64,000 nt of DNA from positions 62,001 through 126,000 of the IMG/VR virus record IMGVR_UViG_3300010885_057925; one strand, given 5' to 3'. The notes under the pieces were generated by a model. It made no database searches, was not told the DNA's origin, and saw only the letters and a program-made list of their open reading frames with translations. Positions 27,491 through 36,763 of this stretch are shown here, in pieces; within the stretch, counting starts at the first letter, position 1; each line of letters begins with the position of its first letter. The DNA is from a virus. The position numbers and the translations under genes are program-made.

Positions 27491-30400
27491 CTATATGATC
27501 AGATCATCGTCTGGATTGTCAGACCTATTTCTAGCCGTCCCATCATCAAAATATGGAAGAGATGACGTTGCGAACGTGCTGACGTTCTGAGAATGTGTGT
27601 TCAGTGGACTGACGTTTTGCGAGCCTGACATGAACTTGCAAGCGATCGGAGGATTGGATCCGGCGAAAGCTGTGTCTTTTCTTTGCTCCAGAACGTCCCT
27701 GGCAAAACCGAAATGACCCGGTAGAAATACGAAGCTCGAAGTTTCCTGGTTGATATTAGAGATACCATAGCGATACGTGCCCTGGCGAATTGGGCCGTCG
27801 TACCTTGCTAGGCCAAAATTAGCCCTGTGCTTGATAACTCCGTTGGAGATACCAGAAAGCTCAGCCCTTGAGAGAGCCGCAGCCTCGGATGACGTTAAAG
27901 CCCTTCCCTTCCAGACATGAAGAGCGTGGATGTAACCGTTGAACTCTTTCGTTTCATCAGGTTCCCATGAGCCATTCTTTTTCCCAGCAGCCACCAGAAT
28001 CCTGGAGCTTAAACTGGAATACATTACTGTTCCAGTATGGCCCGACGACTCATCTATCTTAGCTCTCAGCGTTCCGTTTATGTATATGTTCATTCCCGCG
28101 CCGGTAGTTTTGGTTTTATCACCGTCATATGTGACCGTAACGTTTGTCCAGTTCGTACTGATCGGAAACGTAGTTGTCCTTGCACCCTTGTAGGTGCTAT
28201 TTCCGTTGTCGTATATTCTGAAGTGAACAAATCCAGAGGAATCGAGCCAGACCCTGTACTCAGTGTTGAATGGTGTGGAAGTGCCGGGGACCGACCTCTC
28301 GATCAGAACCATCTCCGTTGAAGACGAGTCGGACTTGAAAGTTATGGATAGCGTGAACGCAGAATCGACAACCCCGTTTGTCATTCTGTGGTCTGGTATC
28401 GAAGACGTTGCGGCAACGTAGCTGACGTTGATGTCTAGAGCGGCAGGCGGGAAATACAGTGAACCATCACTGAGAAGACCCGAGACCGGGACGTCGGTAG
28501 ATTCGGTCGGAGATGGATGGACGGATCCCGTGCTATCAGGTCGAGGGGTGAGATCTAGATGGTTGTATTGGCCAGACAGATCGTAAAGAACTCCATCGTC
28601 CGAACCAGTGAAGAAATAACTCGAGACCAACGACGTTGAAAGATCGTAGCTCAATCTATCAGGATCGGTGGCGGGAATAAAAGCTTGCCTGTAGTTGGGC
28701 TTTACGACCCCTGGAGATTGCGAGTTAAAAGCATATCTTGTCAAGAACACGGTCTTTAGAGAGTCCAGAGTCTTTCCCGTGAGGTCGACGGGGTCTGACA
28801 GTATGTCATTCGCACCCGAGTCAACTATCGAGACAAGAGCTGCAGTTTTTTCAATTCTGCGAGCAGGATTTTCCTCGAACGGAAACTGCTTCAGCGCGGA
28901 CTCGAAGTTAGCGCCTGTCTCATAGATGAGCTCAGCATCACCAGGATACCTTAAGACTGCGTCTCCACGATATTGATACTGAGACTTTGCGGGAGCGATG
29001 TTTACAACATCGAAATAGTCAGGTAGGCAGCTGTCGTAGATGATCTCAGTAGAGTCAACGTATCTTTCGAATCTCTGAAGTGATCCAGTCACTCCAGCTT
29101 GGCCCAGAGAGACTCTGCTTATCACTCGACGAGAGTTATCCTCGCTCTGTGTTACGAAGAGCAGCCCATCTGACACGGGTGTGAGCATGCTTCCCGTGAT
29201 GATCCCGTCGAGGTAAGATCCGTAGTACGACGAGACGGGTTCAATCTGGAAGCGATCAAGAACCGGCTCTGCACCGACGATCTCATGAATGGAGTCGGAG
29301 GAAAGATTTTGATTGAGAGAGTGATGAAATTGCTTTTCGTCTTGAATGAGAGATCCATAAAGGACAACTTTGCAAGTCTTGTTTTTCACTCTCAAAAATG
29401 AACCGGTTATATGAGAGAAATTTGAATTAAACAATACGGGGGCCACACCAGCCTCTATCCCGAATATTAATTCGTCATCTGGCATTAAAAGATACGGAGA
29501 AATATTAGATTGCGGTGTCGATGTTGAAAAATTTTGTCCAAAGCTGCTGGATGTCGGAGAGGCTGCTTCTCCACCGAATTTTCTAGTTGATCGAGAATCT
29601 AATCTTGAGTATTTTGCAGATATTTGACCGACGTCATCGCTAAGTTCGTTAGCGATGACGTATCCAGAGCTTCGAAACAGCCCTGGGTAATTTTGCGCTG
29701 ATGTTCCCCCTGGCCATGATGACATAAGAAAATTTGTTCCGCTTCCGTCAGCCTGCTGAATGATGGAAGTCCCTGCAAATTGGGAGCCGGCAACAGCTGG
29801 TTTCAAGTTCATCCGAATTGATCCCGTGAAAGATCCAACCGCGTATGTGTCAGTATACGGAAGACCAAAATCATGATCAAAAGCAGGAGTGTGTGAAATT
29901 CCGTGATACAACGACGCGGAATTCCAAAAAGTCATAGACCCTGAAAAAACTAAAAATCTTGAAGACCCTGATACGTCATTAAGGCTATCACGTAGATGTG
30001 ACTGCCTAGATTGTCTATAAGCGAAAAATACGTAATTGTCTATGTCTCTGTTGGATCCGCTTTTGACAACTGACGAAACTTGCGGTAGATGTGAGCTGGG
30101 GGCAACGCATCCGTTGATTCTTTGAGCTTGTATTTCACCGAAATTCACTTCGACAGATTCAAGCAAAAACGGATGCCTAATATAGCTAGAAAGCTTTAAA
30201 GATTGAGAACCAGTAGCGTGATATTTTGCGTCGAACGGAGCGCCTAACGAAAATGTGGGAGATCCGATTTTTGGATATCCCAAAGACTTTATTTGATTTT
30301 CGTCAGTTTCCGTCCCAAAATCAGTCGTAATCTGAAATTGCATTGGAAACGTCCCGCTTAGAGCTGCTAAAGACGAATTATCGATCGCGTAATCGTAATA

Positions 30401-31045
30401 TAGGGGCCCACCGGTTGTGGGATCTATCGATCCAATCTGTTCCCACACACGTTTCGTAAAGTTGTAATACAAAAACCCCGTATTATCGTCAGATATGGGC
30501 TGGCTCTCTGAGACATTCCTGCGACGAACGTTTCTCATCACCATCGCGTCAGATTGCGGCGTGATGTCTATCTCGATTGCGATCTTAGAGCGAACGGGAG
30601 AAGTGAAGCCAGGAAGAATATCAGGGTCGGTTCCGCTCAGGTAGAAATCCGTCGCAGGCATTGCTCGATTCTCGTCGAATGGTCCCATCTCCTCCACAGG
30701 TGAGTAATGCAGGTGAGTGGGATGCTGGAATGAGCGGATCGGAGCCGTGATCGATATGTCCGATTGCTCACCGATGATATCGACAGATTGCGTGATGAAA
30801 GAGCTGTTCCTTGGCAGCATCATCGGGAAAACTGGGTTTCCGTTTGAGACAAAGTCTATCGTTGTCCCGTCATTGAAGCTGACGTTTTTTGTTCCCGATC
30901 TCGTTGGATCTCCGGTCCTTCTGACAGTTGGATACGAGCCGGGATTATCATCAAGCTCATTGAGTAGAATTCGAGGTGATCGAACTATGAATCCAGAACC
31001 AGTTACAAAGCTGGACCCGGTTACGCTCTGTCTTATTCTCGGCAT
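27491..31045 (-). CDS. Very large virion protein with LamG-like domain, 1184 aa
   Basis: ATG start at 31045 with GAAGAG upstream. A LamG/concanavalin-like domain lies near residues 860-1050: SAFTLSITFKSDSS, TEYRVWLDSSGFVHFRIYD, NWTNVTVTYDGD, MNIYINGTLRAKID and IHALHVWKGRALTSSEAAAL. The rest is beta-rich with many Ser/Thr and recurrent TGS/SGS tripeptides. The N-terminus (MPRIRQSVTGSSFVTGSGF) suggests tail attachment but is not a known domain. Related in style to the 749- and 1120-residue proteins. Probably a host-recognition or tail-sheath-external component. A perfect 13-bp inverted repeat lies mid-gene. Confidence 0.87.
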   Translation of the reverse strand: MPRIRQSVTGSSFVTGSGFIVRSPRILLNELDDNPGSYPTVRRTGDPTRSGTKNVSFNDGTTIDFVSNGNPVFPMMLPRNSSFITQSVDIIGEQSDISITAPIRSFQHPTHLHYSPVEEMGPFDENRAMPATDFYLSGTDPDILPGFTSPVRSKIAIEIDITPQSDAMVMRNVRRRNVSESQPISDDNTGFLYYNFTKRVWEQIGSIDPTTGGPLYYDYAIDNSSLAALSGTFPMQFQITTDFGTETDENQIKSLGYPKIGSPTFSLGAPFDAKYHATGSQSLKLSSYIRHPFLLESVEVNFGEIQAQRINGCVAPSSHLPQVSSVVKSGSNRDIDNYVFFAYRQSRQSHLRDSLNDVSGSSRFLVFSGSMTFWNSASLYHGISHTPAFDHDFGLPYTDTYAVGSFTGSIRMNLKPAVAGSQFAGTSIIQQADGSGTNFLMSSWPGGTSAQNYPGLFRSSGYVIANELSDDVGQISAKYSRLDSRSTRKFGGEAASPTSSSFGQNFSTSTPQSNISPYLLMPDDELIFGIEAGVAPVLFNSNFSHITGSFLRVKNKTCKVVLYGSLIQDEKQFHHSLNQNLSSDSIHEIVGAEPVLDRFQIEPVSSYYGSYLDGIITGSMLTPVSDGLLFVTQSEDNSRRVISRVSLGQAGVTGSLQRFERYVDSTEIIYDSCLPDYFDVVNIAPAKSQYQYRGDAVLRYPGDAELIYETGANFESALKQFPFEENPARRIEKTAALVSIVDSGANDILSDPVDLTGKTLDSLKTVFLTRYAFNSQSPGVVKPNYRQAFIPATDPDRLSYDLSTSLVSSYFFTGSDDGVLYDLSGQYNHLDLTPRPDSTGSVHPSPTESTDVPVSGLLSDGSLYFPPAALDINVSYVAATSSIPDHRMTNGVVDSAFTLSITFKSDSSSTEMVLIERSVPGTSTPFNTEYRVWLDSSGFVHFRIYDNGNSTYKGARTTTFPISTNWTNVTVTYDGDKTKTTGAGMNIYINGTLRAKIDESSGHTGTVMYSSLSSRILVAAGKKNGSWEPDETKEFNGYIHALHVWKGRALTSSEAAALSRAELSGISNGVIKHRANFGLARYDGPIRQGTYRYGISNINQETSSFVFLPGHFGFARDVLEQRKDTAFAGSNPPIACKFMSGSQNVSPLNTHSQNVSTFATSSLPYFDDGTARNRSDNPDDDLII
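29631..29661. repeat. Perfect 13-bp inverted repeat in LamG protein gene
   Basis: Arms ACGTCATCGCTAA (29631-29643) and TTAGCGATGACGT (29649-29661) around a 5-base loop, inside the 1184-residue virion protein gene. The frame is intact (encodes VIANELSDDV). A strong hairpin is expected in the transcript. Confidence 0.85.
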
Positions 31046-31046
31046 C

Positions 31047-31898
31047 TTATCTCTTCATTCCTGCGTATGTGATTGAGTCAGTTCCCGGTGAATCAGCCAA
31101 GCTAACGATCTGTCCGCAACTTGCCGATGTGCTTCCACGTGGGAACATCTGATCTGTCGATTCTCTGCTGAGAAGGAGCGCAGCTCTAATTTCGCCAGAT
31201 AGCAGCTCAGCATTATCCTCCCAATCACTCCCCTCAGTAAACGGGGTGTCGCTATCTGAGGGAGCTGATAAAAATGGAGGTTGCGACAGCCCAAGAGTGT
31301 CATGCTCGAATATCTCATCGAGATACGGCTCAACTGAGAGATCTATGGGAAATACAAAATCAACGATCCTATTGTTTCTCCTTCTAACGTCCTCTGCGGC
31401 GTTTGAAAGAGCTCCACGAACATCATGAGATTCATAAGGCCAATCTATCGAATTTCTGGATGCTCTAGATCTGATTGTTAGAGGCTCAATGACGCCATCA
31501 TATGAATCAGTGCTGTTGGCAGACGCGTTTAAAAGTACCTGAGGATAGATGAGAGTGGAACCTTCGTCTTCTATGAACACAACAGGATCGAAACGTTGCA
31601 TGTCCTCGTAGGCAGAGTCTGACGTGAAATCCCTAGGAACTCCGAAAGAGCGTTGCTCTGTCTCGAAGTTAGGATACTCTTCCACCTTTTCGGTGCCGAC
31701 AGACGTCGAAAAATTCTCGTCGTATGTCTTGAGGTTATCGACTCTCTTTCCGCCCACGACAATGATCGAACCATCACCAGATCTCATGACTGGAGTGATA
31801 CCAGCTCGATACTGACCGTAGGTTCGAACCTCTACCCCCTGCAGAAAGTTCTCAACGGCGCCTGACTCCGCTCCAATTTCGACAGCTGTCGTTGCCAA
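31047..31898 (-). CDS. Hypothetical virion protein, 283 aa
   Basis: TTG start at 31898 with GGGAGG six bases upstream; no nearby ATG gives a comparable start. Mixed, mostly hydrophilic sequence with acidic patches (DPVVFIEDEGSTLIYPQ, LSVEPYLDEIFEHDTLGL). No recognised domain. It is coupled within a few bases to two giant LamG-containing virion genes on either side. A connector or fibre-associated role is possible but unsupported. Confidence 0.82.
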   Translation of the reverse strand: MATTAVEIGAESGAVENFLQGVEVRTYGQYRAGITPVMRSGDGSIIVVGGKRVDNLKTYDENFSTSVGTEKVEEYPNFETEQRSFGVPRDFTSDSAYEDMQRFDPVVFIEDEGSTLIYPQVLLNASANSTDSYDGVIEPLTIRSRASRNSIDWPYESHDVRGALSNAAEDVRRRNNRIVDFVFPIDLSVEPYLDEIFEHDTLGLSQPPFLSAPSDSDTPFTEGSDWEDNAELLSGEIRAALLLSRESTDQMFPRGSTSASCGQIVSLADSPGTDSITYAGMKR

Positions 31899-31901
31899 AT
31901 C

Positions 31902-34900
31902 TTACCTCCCGACTCTAACGACCGCGAACTCTCCTACTGGATCAGTTGGGAACAGGCGGACGTACGTTCCAAAGTTTAAGTATTGGACTTTGGAACGTTC
32001 AAGAGCGTGAGGCTCGATAACGAAGTTGGAGCCCAGGAAGCGAGTGTTGCTAGGGATGAAATTTTCGATCAATGAACCCATCGACAAGTCGAACCACCTG
32101 AAGAACTCGTACAGTTGCTTCATCTTTATCCTTTCCGTCAATCGATTGAAGTAAACGTCTCTAAGAACTTCAAGCCTGACGTAATCAGGAGAGAATTGCA
32201 TCTCGGGAGCTCCGATTGCGTCGTCAAGCTCGTCCAAGGTCGCGAATATCTTGGCGATATCCTCATCTAACGATCTAACTGCAGAAACTTCGATAGAGAA
32301 ACGTAGATCATCGCTTGGTTCTTCCGATCTCGGGATCTCGTACACGGGAGCTACACCTGCGTGTAGATTGGGAGATATTTCCGGCTCTTGTAAGCTTCGT
32401 ATCCTGATTTTATTGTCCGTGGACGCTTCATCAAATCTGAGCGATGGAACGGAGCTCATGACTCTCTCGTTGTCAATGACTCTTGCAGAATTTTGAAATC
32501 CTTGACCCGCGAGATTGAAGTTATTCTGCGAGTAATCGACCAGGGATATAGTTCCATTGCTATAAGACGACGTAATTTCCTGGCTCGCCCACGCGTCGAT
32601 TCGAAGTCTTTCCCATGAACCCGTTACTTTAGTAACAAAGTTATAGTTTAGGGCTGGATTTTCGACTCCAACAGACTCAAAATTGGTAGCATGCTCATTA
32701 AGCTCGGGCAACGTGAGCTGCTTTGTCCAGAATCTTACTCTGGCAACTTTTCCGCTGAAGATTGTCTGGCGCGCAGTATCAGAAAAGCTAGATGAGTTCA
32801 AAAGTGGGTAAGCAGATGAGTAGCCGATCTCCTGCGGTCCGATGCACAGGAACGGCCCAGATGCATTCAAGGTCGGAGACAAGGTGTTCCAGGCAGAACC
32901 GCTGTCGAATAGGCTACCGGTCACCAGAGTGCCCTCTGGTGATGTGGCAGAGAGCCTTGATGCCCACAGGTAATAGGACGAGCTGGACTCGTTGTAAGAT
33001 CCGCTTCGTCCGAAAGATATGTGCCAGTTCTCTCCGTCGAAGACGTTACTTCCAGTGATCGTTAATCTCAGGAAGTTGCTTCTGCTGAAGTTGGGAGCTA
33101 CGTACAGGTCGATCGATGAGGTTGTAGATCCCTTTGTCACGACAAGGTTGGAGACCATTCCATGCTCGCTGGATGGTAATGAATTTCCGGTGACGTGGAA
33201 CCTCGCTAAGCTTTGCTCCGTGTTGTGCTGAAGACCCGGACCAAATTTATAGATCGCTTCGTAAGACCATGATCCTGACGTGAAGAGCCTGTCAGCAGAA
33301 TTTCCGGTAAGCGGTGGTCCTCCGGGCTCGGACCTTGATCCGCTGAGATACGAGCTCGACAAGAAAGGAACACCAGAGTATATGCCCTGAGGATTTGAAG
33401 CTGTCGTGAAATTGACCAACGATCCGCTGAAGTTCAAGAATCCCTGCACAATCGAGCGTGGAGATCTCGTCGGAAGCACGTATCCTGTGCTTTTTCCTCC
33501 GTACTCCTTGAACTTCATGATACTTTCAGGCTCAATTCCTGCAGCCCTGATCATAGATTTGATAGAATGGATTGTTCCCTTGGACCTAACAAGAGAAGGC
33601 AATTCCTTCAGTATACGACGCCATACGAGATTTTGAGTGTATTGGTATGTTGACTGCAGAGTTCCAACGTCGGACCTACTGCTCTCTCCTACGACACCTA
33701 GTTCCGGGCCGATCTGCGAGAACATATTAGGCAGCTGAATTCCGTAATAGTCGGCTAGCGCTGGCAAGAATTGATCAGAAACTGTTCCTACGTCTGTGTA
33801 TCCAACGTTCCTTAATTTAGATACGTGATCTATGTGACACTTCACCTCATCGAACTGCTTTGCCCAGATGTATAGAAGCGCAGATATGATCTGCACAGAT
33901 CCAAGCTTTGTTTTTCCGGGAAGTGTTCCGTCAGTGTCTATTGGTTGACCCACCTCACCCTCTATCGAATTTAAATCGTAGAATTCCTGCTCTTGCTTGA
34001 GGTAGTGCTGCGGAATGAGCTTCGTTATCAGGTTCGGATTATTAGCGTCGTATTCAGATCCTGAGGTGAGAAGCTCAGCGTTCAGCGATACTACATCAGG
34101 ATGATCGGAGAATAGAACAACGTTGTACTTCTCGAGCTCGGTTGACAACGGAGTTGAGAGGTGCTTAACTCTCTGGGAAGCTTGATAATTCGATACGTTG
34201 GTGTGTAGTCCATTTCCAGAGTGATCAATCGCTAGAGCGCTGTTGGAGTACGATCCCGTGGGCTCGTTGAACTTAAAATAGACTTTTAGATCGTCATTTC
34301 TATAATCTGGAAATGAGATCGTCGGACCTAGCTCTTCAGCGCTAAAATTGCGATGATAGATTCTAAACTCGTCCAGAGAACCAGAGAATCTAGAGGCGGG
34401 AGAGAAAGTAAAAGATCCCACCGTGTGATCGGTGCCTGAACCGATGAGAAGCGAACTAGCAGCAAAATCTATTTGTCCGAATCTAACTGAGTCACTTGAC
34501 GTCGCTGCTAGTTCGCCGTTAACGTACAACTGGACCTTGTCAACCCCTGAGTCCCTGTTGTGTTGAGCTGCGAATGATATGAAGGATCCCTTGGGAATTG
34601 AGACAGAGGCTGTCATGTAGTTCGATGAACCGGAGCTCACGAACATGCAGAGAGAGCAGCTTGTCGCCAAAGCGCTGGAGGAAAGTGCCACCGTGTAACC
34701 AGCGGTGGACCCGTTGAGCTTTTGGGCTATGATTTGGTTACCATTCGCAATCTCCGGGACAAAGAGATACGAAAACACGGTGTAAGACGATAGCTCGGGG
34801 TTCAAGACACTTTTACCAGTGGTATCGCGTGACATTTCTGGTATAGTGACACCCGCCCTGTCTTTCACCGCAAGATGATTGGTCAAATCGAAGTTGAGGT

Positions 34901-35264
34901 ATCCGAGATACTTGGGCATCGAGTCATAAACGTATTTCTCGAAACCAGTGAGTTCATCGAGAAATTGCTCTATCTCCTCCCTGGTGCCGTCAAAAGGAAA
35001 TTCATTTATGACTTTCTCAAAAGCAACGTTTGTTTTAGCCTGCGCTGAATTGAAGAACGTATGATTCTCAAACTTTGACCAATCGAGCGGAAGCTGTTGG
35101 GTTGACTTAACACCCGTGCCTATCGCGTCGTATCTAAAAGACGAAGAAGAGCCCACGACATTGTTTATCACGCTTCCTAGCGTCTGATCTATGACAGACG
35201 CACTGTTTCCTCGAAGATTAGCTTGCGCTACATCTCCGTACGTGGGTCCGAATATTCCAGGCAT
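31902..35264 (-). CDS. Very large virion protein with two LamG-like domains, 1120 aa
   Basis: ATG start at 35264, overlapping the upstream stop by one base (TGATG). Two LamG-like regions are visible: about 160-320 (TVFSYLFVPEI, KVQLYVNGELAATSS, LDEFRIYHRNFSAEELG) and about 670-870 (WSYEAIYKFGPG, NWHISFGRSG, VARVRFWTKQLTLPELNEH). The N-terminal 130 residues form a distinct helical region and the C-terminal 130 residues (LRFSIEVSAVRSLDEDIAKI, LYEFFRWFDLSMGSLIENFIP) look helical and conserved, perhaps for tail attachment. A perfect 12-bp inverted repeat lies near the 3' end. Confidence 0.88.
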   Translation of the reverse strand: MPGIFGPTYGDVAQANLRGNSASVIDQTLGSVINNVVGSSSSFRYDAIGTGVKSTQQLPLDWSKFENHTFFNSAQAKTNVAFEKVINEFPFDGTREEIEQFLDELTGFEKYVYDSMPKYLGYLNFDLTNHLAVKDRAGVTIPEMSRDTTGKSVLNPELSSYTVFSYLFVPEIANGNQIIAQKLNGSTAGYTVALSSSALATSCSLCMFVSSGSSNYMTASVSIPKGSFISFAAQHNRDSGVDKVQLYVNGELAATSSDSVRFGQIDFAASSLLIGSGTDHTVGSFTFSPASRFSGSLDEFRIYHRNFSAEELGPTISFPDYRNDDLKVYFKFNEPTGSYSNSALAIDHSGNGLHTNVSNYQASQRVKHLSTPLSTELEKYNVVLFSDHPDVVSLNAELLTSGSEYDANNPNLITKLIPQHYLKQEQEFYDLNSIEGEVGQPIDTDGTLPGKTKLGSVQIISALLYIWAKQFDEVKCHIDHVSKLRNVGYTDVGTVSDQFLPALADYYGIQLPNMFSQIGPELGVVGESSRSDVGTLQSTYQYTQNLVWRRILKELPSLVRSKGTIHSIKSMIRAAGIEPESIMKFKEYGGKSTGYVLPTRSPRSIVQGFLNFSGSLVNFTTASNPQGIYSGVPFLSSSYLSGSRSEPGGPPLTGNSADRLFTSGSWSYEAIYKFGPGLQHNTEQSLARFHVTGNSLPSSEHGMVSNLVVTKGSTTSSIDLYVAPNFSRSNFLRLTITGSNVFDGENWHISFGRSGSYNESSSSYYLWASRLSATSPEGTLVTGSLFDSGSAWNTLSPTLNASGPFLCIGPQEIGYSSAYPLLNSSSFSDTARQTIFSGKVARVRFWTKQLTLPELNEHATNFESVGVENPALNYNFVTKVTGSWERLRIDAWASQEITSSYSNGTISLVDYSQNNFNLAGQGFQNSARVIDNERVMSSVPSLRFDEASTDNKIRIRSLQEPEISPNLHAGVAPVYEIPRSEEPSDDLRFSIEVSAVRSLDEDIAKIFATLDELDDAIGAPEMQFSPDYVRLEVLRDVYFNRLTERIKMKQLYEFFRWFDLSMGSLIENFIPSNTRFLGSNFVIEPHALERSKVQYLNFGTYVRLFPTDPVGEFAVVRVGR
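31964..31998. repeat. Perfect 12-bp inverted repeat near 3' end of LamG gene
   Basis: Arms ACGTTCCAAAGT (31964-31975) and ACTTTGGAACGT (31987-31998) with an 11-base interval. As plus-strand DNA the stem can extend through two G-T and two A-T pairs to a 3-base loop. It lies about 60 bases before the stop of the 1120-residue gene. Confidence 0.75.
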
Positions 35265-36763
35265 CAGCTCTCCTCTATCCTGAACTTGAATCCTTGATCT
35301 CTTACTATACGCTCCGTTCCTCTATCATTAACAAGATAGTCTACCGTGAAAAGCTTTCCAGACGGAAGCCCGTCTGTGCTCATATTGAAAAATAATCCCG
35401 TAGAATCTGAGGACAACTTGGTCCCTGAGTCGAAGGGAATATAAACATCATCAGTTCCATCGACTCTTACCCTGTATTTCACGTCATTCGGTATCACGCT
35501 TTTAACGGGTCTTTGAACTTTTGTTGCCGAAGGCTCGTAATCAGGATCATAAACAAAAACTTTAACTTTGTAAGTCTTACCTGAGTTGTAAGATGGAAAC
35601 GCGTTGGTAGCTTTGATGATCAAGTCACGTGATGATTCAATAAACGCGCTTCTAATCGGCAGAGAGCAGGTCACGAACGAGGAAAGGTACGTAACACTAC
35701 GATCTATGGAGCTCCACGTTTCGCTAAAGATAATGGAGCCAGATGATCTCAGGTGTTGAGACAGAGTGATGGTCCCACTTACGAAATTGCTGTTTTGAGC
35801 TGAGATGTACAGGTTGCCTGAGTAGAGACCAGCTGATCGTGCCGTTCCGATTGAAACTTGCGAAGCGCTAACGGTTGTTGACCAGCTTCCAGTCGAAATT
35901 GTCAGAAGCATGCAATTGCTTCCAGTCACTTCGATCGACCTGGAAAGAACGTTTGCAAGACCAGAACCCACGTAATTCCTCAGATATAAAGATCCTGTGG
36001 AGTCAAAGTAGAAATTCTCATGAGAATCGTTGATTGAATCGTCGAAAGATATCTCAAGCCTTGGTCTTAAAGCGTGCTCAATAACATGACGACTAGCGAA
36101 TCTCTTAACGAATCTCGTGACGTCATCAGTCTCCTGGCTTCCACTGAAGGAAAGACGAAATCCGTTGTTTTGAACAATCCCGCCGAGTGTGGCTGAGATA
36201 ACGTTTGTTACGTCTACGAAAAGATCTTCGTTTCCATTCTCAAAATACTGCGAATTTCCTAGGTTAACGAGACCAGCTCCTAGATTTCCAGATGCGTAGT
36301 AATCAACGTTATCTCCTATCGAACCTGACGCTTCAGCGCCAGACATAATCCACAAATTTTCAGCAGATGAACTAAGAAAATTTGCAGCCCCTATGTCTGA
36401 GTACGCAGCGACATCTCTTCCGTATCCTTCGGAAAATGATCTTGCTAGCGGAAATGTCGATACAGTGAAGTTGTATGGGACTGGCAGTCCGGAAGACACG
36501 GACTTTAGTCTTATTTTCGCCTTGAATGATGGATTGTTGGGATTCACCGACGATGACGTCAAAGAATTTAGCTTCGATAAGTCAAATTTTAGCAGAAGTC
36601 GTGACAGCTCGATTACGGGAGATGATCCGGAGACGGTCTCATCATAGAGCTTGAACAAATCTAGAGTCCCGGCGCGACCTACGTTAGAATTAATCGATCT
36701 GGAACCATCGACAATTTTGTTTGTTATGTATGTGTCTGCCGAGGCGGTCAATAGCATGTACAT
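35264..36763 (-). CDS. DNRLRE-like beta-rich virion protein, 499 aa
   Basis: ATG start at 36763 overlapping the gp6-like stop (TAATG); a second ATG two codons on is also possible. The opening LLTASADTYITNKIVDGSRS followed by NSNVGRAGTLDLFKL and RLLLKFDLSKL is the typical pattern of DNRLRE domains (carbohydrate-binding-type beta sandwiches of cell-surface proteins) over roughly residues 1-240. The C-terminal half is also beta-rich (TYKVKVFVYDPDYEP, GKLFTVDYLVNDRG). It sits directly after the baseplate genes, so a baseplate-peripheral or fibre role is likely. Confidence 0.85.
   Translation of the reverse strand: MYMLLTASADTYITNKIVDGSRSINSNVGRAGTLDLFKLYDETVSGSSPVIELSRLLLKFDLSKLNSLTSSSVNPNNPSFKAKIRLKSVSSGLPVPYNFTVSTFPLARSFSEGYGRDVAAYSDIGAANFLSSSAENLWIMSGAEASGSIGDNVDYYASGNLGAGLVNLGNSQYFENGNEDLFVDVTNVISATLGGIVQNNGFRLSFSGSQETDDVTRFVKRFASRHVIEHALRPRLEISFDDSINDSHENFYFDSTGSLYLRNYVGSGLANVLSRSIEVTGSNCMLLTISTGSWSTTVSASQVSIGTARSAGLYSGNLYISAQNSNFVSGTITLSQHLRSSGSIIFSETWSSIDRSVTYLSSFVTCSLPIRSAFIESSRDLIIKATNAFPSYNSGKTYKVKVFVYDPDYEPSATKVQRPVKSVIPNDVKYRVRVDGTDDVYIPFDSGTKLSSDSTGLFFNMSTDGLPSGKLFTVDYLVNDRGTERIVRDQGFKFRIEES

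Noticed and set aside
32924-32945. 9-bp inverted repeat TCACCAGAG/CTCTGGTGA in the 1120-aa gene
   Set aside because: About two stems of this size are expected by chance in the window, and there is no supporting context.
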